Below are positions 19,706 through 25,901 of a DNA stretch of 64,000 nt, in pieces; the first letter of the stretch is position 1; each line of letters begins with the position of its first letter. This DNA comes from Motilimonas sp. E26 (GTDB lineage: Bacteria; Pseudomonadota; Gammaproteobacteria; Enterobacterales; CBDFNC01), in NCBI RefSeq assembly GCF_021278025.1, contig NZ_JAIBHJ010000001.1, forward strand, positions 217,508-281,507. Direction: 5' to 3'. Made by a program: the position numbers and the translations under genes. The notes below the pieces were generated by a model. The model made no database searches. It saw only the letters and a list, made by a program, of their open reading frames with translations, and was not told where the DNA came from.

Positions 19706-19845
19706 CTGGACACCCACCTAAATAATTAGGCCAGAAGCAGGCAGGATATCAAGTAGTGCAATAAAGTGGTGGCTGTCCCGTTATCCCCCTGTCCCGTTAT
19801 CCCCCTCCGTTATCCCCCCTTATCCCTTATCCCGACAGAGGTTAA
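19706..19845. repeat. REP-like motifs and GTTATCCCC tandem repeats
   Basis: CTGGACACCCACC (19706-19718) is a left-type copy of the island motif GGGACA.CCACC. GGTGGCTGTCCC (19768-19779) is the opposite orientation. The second is followed by slippage-like repeats of (GTCCC)GTTATCCCCC up to about 19845 (TATCCC occurs five or more times). This is a solo, transposase-less element. Confidence 0.75.
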
Positions 19846-19997
19846 ATAAGCACAAACAGATAGTTCGCGTGCGTAGCGATTACAGTTTCCATCTAGGGTG
19901 GTAGGCCATGCCATTAATAATTCAGGTATTATCTGATCCACATCTGTCAAAATGCTATCTATACTTACGCCATATGCTATTTGTAAAAAGTGGTGTT

Positions 19998-20843
19998 ATG
20001 CCCTTACTACGCTTTGGTCTCTTGTATTTATTCTTAATTAGCAGTGCTGCTTCAGCTTGCGACTTAACCATGGGATACCGAACGACCAGCCGCCTTCCTA
20101 ATATACAGGCTGCGCCCAATAACAATGGTTTATATCTAGATTTGTACAGTGAGGCAGCCAAACGGATTAATTGCACATTAAAAGTTGTTCGAGCCCCTAA
20201 AAATAGAATTATTCGCGGAATAAAAATGGGCAACATTGATTTCTATCCTGGCTACACCTTTGAAGAACAACGTACTGAGTACGCATATTTTATTCCAAAT
20301 GGATTGCCCGCTAAGCCGATTGGCCTCAGCCGGATTGAAATGCCTGAAGTACACAGCTATGAAGATTTACAGGGTAAGACTTTATTGGTCGCATTAGGGG
20401 GAGTGATGGCTGATGCCAAGAAGTATGGTATCAGCTTAAGAACGCCCGCTGAGTTGAGCTTTCCTAAAGCCATTCAATTCATTCTTGACAAAAATGCAGA
20501 TTTTTTCAAAGACGAAGTTGGCCTAGCTTACTATGTCAAAGATCATCCTAGAAAAAACGAACTAAGACTACATACAGATTGCTGTGGCCCTTTAACAGAG
20601 TTTACCCTAGGCTTCTCAAAAACATCACCATATTACAAGGAGATAAAAAACCCTGCTTACAATGAGAATGAAGCGCTATCCCCTCATAACTTTCCTGTGA
20701 CGCTACATCCCCACTCCATTGCTTATCAATTTCAACAAGCTCTACAGCAACTACAAGCAGAAGATTTCACCGGCAAGTTATACAAACAATACTATGGTAT
20801 TCATCCTTCTACACTCGGCATGCGACTTGATAATAGAAAATAA
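19998..20843 (+). CDS. Periplasmic solute-binding protein, family 3-like
   Basis: 281 aa from ATG 19998, giving a clean signal peptide (LLRFGLLYLFLISSAASA) and a mature protein starting with CDLTMGYRT. The pattern (YLDLYSEAAKRINC near 50, GNIDFYPGYTFEEQRTEYAYF near 85, QGKTLLVALGG near 130) is that of extracytoplasmic substrate-binding proteins related to amino-acid binding proteins. No permease or ATPase gene is adjacent, so it may be a sensory or orphan binding protein. Upstream ATGs (19908, 19974) would bury the signal peptide. It sits inside the repeat island. Confidence 0.7.
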   Translation: MPLLRFGLLYLFLISSAASACDLTMGYRTTSRLPNIQAAPNNNGLYLDLYSEAAKRINCTLKVVRAPKNRIIRGIKMGNIDFYPGYTFEEQRTEYAYFIPNGLPAKPIGLSRIEMPEVHSYEDLQGKTLLVALGGVMADAKKYGISLRTPAELSFPKAIQFILDKNADFFKDEVGLAYYVKDHPRKNELRLHTDCCGPLTEFTLGFSKTSPYYKEIKNPAYNENEALSPHNFPVTLHPHSIAYQFQQALQQLQAEDFTGKLYKQYYGIHPSTLGMRLDNRK

Positions 20844-20890
20844 GCTGCGTTTATCCGCTTGAGTAAGCTAGGAAATAAGCTGGGGAAATA

Positions 20891-21100
20891 AGCTGGGACA
20901 TCCACCTAAATTAATAGGCAATTTTATACCAAGCCACCACAACAATTGCCAAATCTTGTTTGCTGATTTGCGAAAAGCATGGTTCGTTTATAACTGGAAA
21001 TTGAACTGAAATGCTAAATTCTGAGCAGATTGATAAAATCAGGCATGACTGCAGCAGCTCATGGAAGCTGGCTAGATAATTTTTTTATGCGGCAGGTTAG
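20891..21100. repeat. Downstream flank of the transposase element (copy A)
   Basis: Begins with GGGACATCCACC (20895-20906) and runs through CCAAGCCACCACAACAATTG, TTGATAAAATCA and CTGGCTAGATA to the transposase stop. A second, diverged copy without a transposase lies at 24822-25053 in the same orientation. This is one end of the element. Confidence 0.85.
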
Positions 21101-21102
21101 AA

Positions 21103-22095
21103 TTATCCAGGCCCACTCAGTTGGTTACATGCTGCTTGCCCACGAGTCCAGCAGTGGCCTGTTCGAATGCTATAGCTAGTGAGGCGTTCCCAACTGCCTG
21201 CGGCACTGCCAAAGCTTCGGCTAAAGTGACTGACTAGTTGAAGCCAGCTATCTTGTTCAATTCCAAGCTCATGCAATAACCTTGGCTCGTCAACAGGAAT
21301 GTAGCCGCGCTTGTCATCGCGAATCGCGCGTCCTGTCCAGTCAACCAGTTGCAGGTATTCTTCAAAGTAGAAAGGTATTTCATGGGGCTTGCGTGTATCA
21401 AATTGCCGTTCAAAGGGTAGCAATTCGGATTTCACTATCCCGCCATTCTGTTGCGCTTGATATTGTTGTATACGCTCGTAAATCGAGGTGTATTCTTGCT
21501 CGTCAACACGCTGGCACATATCGGCGCGGATGGGGTTTAAATCAACGTAAGTCATGCAAGTAAGCAGGGCTTTTTCATCGAGCAAAGCTTGGCTTTTAAA
21601 GCGCCCCTCCCAAAAATGCCCTTTGCAGCTGTCTTCTTGATTGGCCTTGCGCGCAATATCTTCATTTAAACAACGCATAAACCAGCTAATGTCTTTAAGC
21701 CGATTGCGCCATTTTTCAATTAGCTCAACCACGACCGCTTGCTCTGCACGACTTTGCTCTTTTCCGCTTAACCAATCAACCACCAACATGGGCATGGCAA
21801 ACAGCTGCTGCCAACGAGCAGCAACTTCACTATCTGATAGGTCATTGTTTTCGTACAAATTAATATGCAATATCAGATGGTAATGATTGCTCATAATCGC
21901 GTAAGCACAGATATCTACGGTGAAAATACTGGCCAGTTGCTTAAGCTTCTCAAGCACCCAAGGCTTGCGGTGCTCGTAACTTTGTTTGGTGTAGTGATCG
22001 ATACCGCATAGAAAAGCGCGACGTACGCAGCGACTGGTAACATGATAGTATGGCGTTGATTCAGGGCAGATCAACTTCCCGCGAGGTAAAGTCAT
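21103..22095 (-). CDS. REP-associated tyrosine transposase (Y1_Tnp / HUH family)
   Basis: 330 aa. Single-strand DNA transposase related to IS200/IS605 TnpA. The HUH motif is seen in MSNHYHLILHINL (~70), and the RAYT-typical stretch CMTYVDLNPIRADM near 198, downstream of GHFWEGRFKSQ. A long C-terminal extension of about 110 residues follows. ATG 22095 is preferred, with AGGA on the minus strand seven bases upstream. GTG 22101 would add two residues. The RBS lies in the 3' arm of a hairpin in the element end (see 22093-22172). Two decayed relatives lie at 23160-23453 and 23541-23744. Confidence 0.9.
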   Translation of the reverse strand: MTLPRGKLICPESTPYYHVTSRCVRRAFLCGIDHYTKQSYEHRKPWVLEKLKQLASIFTVDICAYAIMSNHYHLILHINLYENNDLSDSEVAARWQQLFAMPMLVVDWLSGKEQSRAEQAVVVELIEKWRNRLKDISWFMRCLNEDIARKANQEDSCKGHFWEGRFKSQALLDEKALLTCMTYVDLNPIRADMCQRVDEQEYTSIYERIQQYQAQQNGGIVKSELLPFERQFDTRKPHEIPFYFEEYLQLVDWTGRAIRDDKRGYIPVDEPRLLHELGIEQDSWLQLVSHFSRSFGSAAGSWERLTSYSIRTGHCWTRGQAACNQLSGPG

Positions 22096-22209
22096 GGCCA
22101 CATCCTGCTCAATTAGTGGTCTGTTAACTATGGCTCAGGATATGAAGTAGTGCAAAAAGTGGTGGCGGTCCCGTTATCCCCAGTTAGCGCAAAAAGAGGT
22201 GGATGTCCT
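22093..22209. repeat. Upstream end of the transposase element with RBS-hiding hairpin
   Basis: ACATCCTG near 22099-22106 faces CAGGATAT near 22135-22142, with further pairing inside. On the minus strand the 3' arm carries AGCAGGAT, which is the transposase RBS. Two REP-like motifs follow (22161-22172 and 22198-22209). Copies: 23451-23530, 23742-23821, 23832-23866 (partial) and 19250-19345 (degenerate). Confidence 0.75.
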
Positions 22210-22259
22210 GCTATTCTCCGTTATTCCCGTGGTAAACTTACGGGCACCACGATTTTTGG

Positions 22260-22541
22260 ATGCTTCCCATGGAATTTGTACAAAGACTAATAACACTGCG
22301 TAAAGAGCGTGGTTTGACTCAACAATCGCTAGCTAATGCTATTGATTTACACGTGAATCAGATTAAGAGGTACGAGGCAGGTACAGCACAACCTACCCTG
22401 GACACACTGGTCAGACTGGCTAAAAAACTCAGCCAATTCGATGAATCCGAGATCATGGTGGCTAAAGAGCTGTTAGAGGGTTTGATTCTTAAGCACAACG
22501 CCAAGCGAGCTTTTGCTAATCAGATTCAGGAGGCGAAGTAG
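22260..22541 (+). CDS. XRE-family helix-turn-helix regulator, shortened
   Basis: 93 aa from ATG 22260 (90 from ATG 22269). The HTH is clear: RLITLRKERGLTQQSLANAIDLHVNQIKRYEAGTAQPTLDTLVRLAKKL, residues ~9-57 (landmarks GLTQQSLA, IKRYEAG). From memory of relatives, about 25-30 residues normally separate the HTH from the C-terminal SQFDE...AKELLEGLILKH helix; here LAKKLSQFDE joins them directly, suggesting an internal in-frame deletion. The stop overlaps the kptA GTG (TAGTG), so the pair is coupled. It may control its own operon. Confidence 0.85.
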   Translation: MLPMEFVQRLITLRKERGLTQQSLANAIDLHVNQIKRYEAGTAQPTLDTLVRLAKKLSQFDESEIMVAKELLEGLILKHNAKRAFANQIQEAK

Positions 22542-23095
22542 TGACCTCTTCCAAGCAGCTAAATAAAATCAGTAAATTTCTCAGCTTTGTATTACGCCAT
22601 AAACCGGAAGCTATTGGTCTTACACTTGATGATAATGGCTGGGTCAATATTGACAACCTAATCAACAAAAGCAATAAATCTGGCGAAGTAAGCAGTATAA
22701 ACAGAGAGCTTATTCAAGAAGTTGTTGATACCAGCGATAAGAAACGATTTATTTTTTCCGACGATGGGCAGAATATACGCGCTAACCAAGGGCATTCTAT
22801 ACAAGTGGACTTGCAACTAAAGCCAGTAACTCCACCTGAGTTTCTATACCACGGCACAGCGACTCGTTTTCTAGAAAGCATTGTGGAAGAAGGATTAAAA
22901 CCACAAGAGCGTCAGCATGTTCATTTATCAACGAACATTGAAACAGCTACCGCTGTCGGGCAACGCTATGGGAAACCAGTTATTCTAACGATTAAAGCCC
23001 TACTCATGCATAAACAGGGCCTTGTGTTTTATCGGTCTGAGAATGGGGTTTGGCTTACTGATAACGTGCCAGTACCTTTTTTACAAACTCCTTGA
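22541..23095 (+). CDS. kptA: RNA 2'-phosphotransferase, Tpt1/KptA family
   Basis: 184 aa. Transfers a 2'-phosphate from RNA to NAD+, giving ADP-ribose 1'',2''-cyclic phosphate. In fungi this finishes tRNA splicing; the bacterial role is unclear. Motifs match the family: LSFVLRHKPE (Arg-His at ~18-19), RANQGHS (~85-91), LYHGT (~105), VHLST (~127). GTG start overlaps the regulator stop. It is framed by transposase-element ends on both sides (22209 and 23129) and looks like cargo. No RNA ligase gene is next to it. Confidence 0.92.
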   Translation: MTSSKQLNKISKFLSFVLRHKPEAIGLTLDDNGWVNIDNLINKSNKSGEVSSINRELIQEVVDTSDKKRFIFSDDGQNIRANQGHSIQVDLQLKPVTPPEFLYHGTATRFLESIVEEGLKPQERQHVHLSTNIETATAVGQRYGKPVILTIKALLMHKQGLVFYRSENGVWLTDNVPVPFLQTP

Positions 23096-23128
23096 ATTGT
23101 TTTCTACTTTCAAACATTCACAAAAAGT

Positions 23129-23140
23129 GGTGGCTGTCCC
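23129..23140 (+). repeat. REP-like motif GGTGGCTGTCCC
   Basis: Same 12-base motif as at 19768 and 22161, preceded by CAAAAAGT and followed by GTTATCC. It abuts the truncated end of the transposase remnant starting at 23160. Confidence 0.8.
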
Positions 23141-23159
23141 GTTATCCGGTCCCGTTATC

Positions 23160-23453
23160 CGCTGCTGCCAACGCGCTGCAACTTCACTATCAGATAGATT
23201 GCGGTTTTCAAGCAAATTAATGTGCAATATCAAATGGTAATGATTGCTCATAATGGCGTAAGCACAGATATCTATGGTAAAAATGCTGGCGAGTTGTTTG
23301 ATTTTATCCAACACCCAAGGCTTGCGATGCTCGTAACTCTGCTGAGTATAGTGGTCAATACCACATAAAAAAGGCACGGCGCGCACAGCGGCTGGTGAGA
23401 TGGTAATACGGAGTTGATTCAGGGCAGATCAACTGCCCGCGAGGTAAAGTCAT
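23160..23453 (-). pseudogene. Truncated, frameshifted transposase copy
   Basis: Matches the first ~98 residues of the intact transposase ([51 protein letters not shown]), starting from ATG 23453. One extra T in the T-run at about 23367-23372 shifts the frame right after RRAF. The sequence then stops at a REP-like motif after AARWQQ, so the catalytic Tyr region is lost. Confidence 0.88.
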
Positions 23454-23530
23454 GGCCACATCCTGCTCCATAAGTGGTTTTTAAACTATGGCTCAGGATG
23501 TGAGTTAGCGCAAAAAGAGGTGGATGTCCT
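23451..23530. repeat. Transposase upstream-end repeat (copy)
   Basis: Nearly identical to 23742-23821. Hairpin: ACATCCTG (23458-23465) and CCATA (23468-23472) pair with TATGG (23487-23491) and CAGGATGT (23494-23501). Ends with GGTGGATGTCCT (23519-23530). Confidence 0.88.
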
Positions 23531-23540
23531 ATTATTTCTG

Positions 23541-23744
23541 TAATGATTGCTCATAATGGCGTAAGCACAGATATCTATTGTAAAAATGCTCGCCAGTTGC
23601 ATTAGCTTATCCAACACCCAAGGCTTGCGGTGCTCGTAACTTTTCTGGGTGTAGTGATCGATAGGCACGGCGCACACAGCGACTGGTGACATGGTAGTAC
23701 GGCGTAGATTCAGGGCAGATCAACTGCCCGCGAGGCAAAGTCAT
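23541..23744 (-). pseudogene. Second truncated transposase copy
   Basis: Starts at ATG 23744 and retains [12 protein letters not shown], then [20 protein letters not shown] to AYAIMSNHY. An 11-base deletion after RRA (around 23663) breaks the frame, and the copy ends inside the HUH motif. Shorter than the 23160-23453 copy and independently damaged. Confidence 0.87.
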
Positions 23745-23866
23745 GGCCACATCCTGCTCCATAAGTGGTTTTTAAACTATGGCTCAGAATGTGAGTTAGC
23801 GCAAAAAGAGGTGGATGTCCTGCTATTCTCCGGATGTGAGTTAGCGCAAAAAGAGGTGGATGTCCC
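23742..23866. repeat. Transposase upstream-end repeat with extra partial copy
   Basis: 23742-23821 repeats the hairpin block and ends in GGTGGATGTCC. The last ~35 bases are repeated again at 23832-23866, closing with GGTGGATGTCCC (23855-23866). The following 23867-24010 holds no gene; GATGGCTGTCCGG at about 23970 is a decayed motif. Confidence 0.85.
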
Positions 23867-24010
23867 GTTATTTAGTTACCGGTCCATTAATGAACCAGCG
23901 GCAAATCTTTACAGCAGATCTAGCCTTTTGCGCTGGCTTTTTGCGCCATCAAATAGCTTGGTTATTTAGATGGCTGTCCGGTATTTCCGTATTTTTTTCG
24001 GTTTCCGATG

Positions 24011-24454
24011 CTAAGCTTTCTTTATCGTTTGATAGAGCTGTGTTATTACCAAATACCTCTCCATATAATTCCCAAAAGAGTATGACCCTGTTTCAAATCG
24101 CTCTTGATTGTTAGCAACAAATTTAATAGTTGGGAGCAACTCTTCCATAATTGGTTCAATATCTTGAGGCTTTTTTTCCAACTTCCGTTCTATGGTTTTA
24201 AGAAACCTAGCCGTTGAACTGTACGCCTCACCATCTTCAAACTTACAATCTTCTATGTAGCCCTTAAATGCTAGCATGTAGTAGCGAAATGGAACCTCAG
24301 GCATAAATGATAAGTCATTAATCGAGGTAAACGGATCTATTCGAAAAAGAGCCTTTGCTTCATCAATACTGATTCCATTAAAGTGCTCAAAGGCATCTTT
24401 CATATCATAGTCGTTCTCGTAATCACCCCAGTCTTTTACATTCGGTATGTTCAA
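24011..24454 (-). CDS. Hypothetical protein, possible immunity protein
   Basis: 147 aa, not recognised. Acidic, Phe/Tyr/Asp-rich, soluble (NVKDWGDYENDYDMKDAFEHF, SYSFGNYMERYL). Start is TTG 24454, with AGAGG nine bases upstream. It begins 15 bases after a truncated toxin-like tail (24470-24825) on the same strand, the arrangement seen for toxin C-terminus plus immunity pairs. Immunity function is inferred from position and composition only. Confidence 0.6.
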   Translation of the reverse strand: MNIPNVKDWGDYENDYDMKDAFEHFNGISIDEAKALFRIDPFTSINDLSFMPEVPFRYYMLAFKGYIEDCKFEDGEAYSSTARFLKTIERKLEKKPQDIEPIMEELLPTIKFVANNQERFETGSYSFGNYMERYLVITQLYQTIKKA

Positions 24455-24469
24455 TATTTAGTGCCTCTG

Positions 24470-24825
24470 TTAACTACAACTTGGATTCTGCTGACATTTA
24501 ACATCATATTCAAACATTACATCTCTGATTTCTCCTCCCAAGTCATCGATTATGTCCTGATGACGCCCTGGGCTCCACATTTCATCGTACTGGGACTGTA
24601 AATTTTGACAATTTCGTTTCCAGTCTATTTTTGCTTTGAGATCGGTACAGTAATCCCCCGTTTTTGGCGGAAGAGCATGACGAGAGCACTGGTATTTATA
24701 CCAGTCGTGCTCCATCTGAGACCACTTTTCTTCTGCTTCAGTTCTTTCACCCCTCAACTTTGGCCACTCATCACGCTCTTCACTCTCCTCTTCTCCCTCA
24801 GCCCTATATATGGCCTCTAAAAGCT
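24470..24825 (-). pseudogene. Truncated C-terminal fragment of a larger protein, toxin-tail-like
   Basis: About 118 codons with coding character: acidic/Lys-rich coiled start (EEESEERDEWPKLRGERTEAEE) and a Cys-rich end (YKYQCSRHALPPKTG, CTDLKAKIDWKRNCQNLQSQYDE, CQQNPSCS). Upstream the frame runs into the repeat at 24826, so the true N-terminus has been replaced by repeat sequence. Layout resembles displaced polymorphic-toxin (Rhs-type) C-termini. Family not identified. Confidence 0.5.
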
Positions 24826-25053
24826 GGGACACCCACCTAAATATTCCAACTGCATTGCCAGCTTCAAACACCAAGCCACCACAACAATTGCCAAATCTTG
24901 TGTGCTGGTTTGCGACAAGCAAGTCTACTGTCAGTTCGTTATTAACTGAAAATTGGAATGAGATGCTAATGCTGAGCGGATTGATAAAAATCAAACATGA
25001 CTGCACCAGCTCATAGAAACTGGCTAGATAGTATGGTTATGCGGCGGGTGGCG
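24822..25053. repeat. Downstream flank of the transposase element (copy B, solo)
   Basis: Diverged direct repeat of 20891-21100: GGGACACCCACC (24826-24837), CCAAGCCACCACAACAATTGCCAAATCTTG, TGATAAAAATCA, CTGGCTAGATAG, ATGCGGCGGG. No transposase follows. It forms the right edge of the island. Confidence 0.85.
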
Positions 25054-25102
25054 TTTTTTCAAAATAGTTGTACCACTGCACTGTCATTGCCGAACAACCT
25101 TA

Positions 25103-25768
25103 TTATTCCACCAACAACACCTCTTGCTGGTTCACCTGCCAAAGCTCATGTTTGGCCATTACTTTACTGAACATTTTGCTTTGTAAATACAAGTTTAGCC
25201 ACTGGCGTAGTTTCGGATACGGAGACTGCAAATACCATTGGCGCTCTACCCGCGCAAATTGGCGAATAAACGGTAATATGGCAAGGTCGGCAAGGCTTTC
25301 ACGCTCACTCATTAAATAGCGATGCTGCGATAAACGCACCTCTAACTGTGCGATGTAGCTTTCACAACCGCTACGACACTTGTCTAAGGTTGGCTCATGA
25401 TAACGCTTGGCCGCTCGGTATTGCTCAAGACACGGCTTAAATTCACTGTCAAACTGATAAATTAAAGTGCGCATTTCATCTAAGTGCGCGGCGTCACCAC
25501 TCATTAATAAATCTGCTGGGTCTTGTTCGCTTAGCGCCCACAACATCACTTCCAGGCTTTCTTCTATCACCATGCCATCACGGGTAACTAATACCGGCAC
25601 CGTGCCCTTAGGCGAAGCAGCTAACATTTCAGCAGGTTTATCCTTTAATACAATATCACGCAGCAGTACCGGCAATTGTGCTTGATATATGGCCATTCTG
25701 GCGCGCATGGCAAAGGGGCAATTGCGCAGTGAGTAGATCACGGGCAATGGTTTGTTTTTATTAGTCAT
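25103..25768 (-). CDS. Glutathione S-transferase-like protein
   Basis: 221 aa from ATG 25768. N-terminal thioredoxin-like domain with IYSLRNCPFAMRARMAI (active-site region near residues 9-25) and the cis-Pro stretch KGTVPVLV plus EESLEVM for glutathione binding. C-terminal all-helical domain from ~90. ATG 25783 (five residues more) is an alternative. Further upstream TTG/ATG starts have no RBS. Substrate unknown. First chromosomal-type gene to the right of the island. Confidence 0.85.
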   Translation of the reverse strand: MTNKNKPLPVIYSLRNCPFAMRARMAIYQAQLPVLLRDIVLKDKPAEMLAASPKGTVPVLVTRDGMVIEESLEVMLWALSEQDPADLLMSGDAAHLDEMRTLIYQFDSEFKPCLEQYRAAKRYHEPTLDKCRSGCESYIAQLEVRLSQHRYLMSERESLADLAILPFIRQFARVERQWYLQSPYPKLRQWLNLYLQSKMFSKVMAKHELWQVNQQEVLLVE

Positions 25769-25901
25769 ATTTTCATTTTCCATGGCTATTAACATCGCCT
25801 TTACATGAAGACAACAAGGATAAATGCCCCGCAAAGATATTCATTGGCACCAGATACGGGTAACATTCGCCCTTTAATGTTAACCGAGACCTTGTGAAGT
25901 G

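Larger units (their letters stand above)
20891..22209 (-). mobile_element. REP-associated tyrosine transposase element (intact copy)
   Basis: The element comprises copy A flank, the transposase gene (21103-22095, minus) and the upstream hairpin end closing with GGTGGCGGTCCC (22161-22172) and GGTGGATGTCCT (22198-22209). The two ends carry the same REP-like motif in inverted orientation (GGGACATCCACC and GGTGG.GTCCC). Exact termini cannot be fixed without an empty site. Confidence 0.75.

Noticed and set aside
19768-19845. CRISPR array
   Set aside because: Repeats are under 20 bases, irregular and without unique spacers; no cas genes in the window.
24826-25006. N-terminal part of the 178-codon minus-strand frame
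   Set aside because: Lies wholly in the REP-associated repeat; only the part left of 24826 looks coding.
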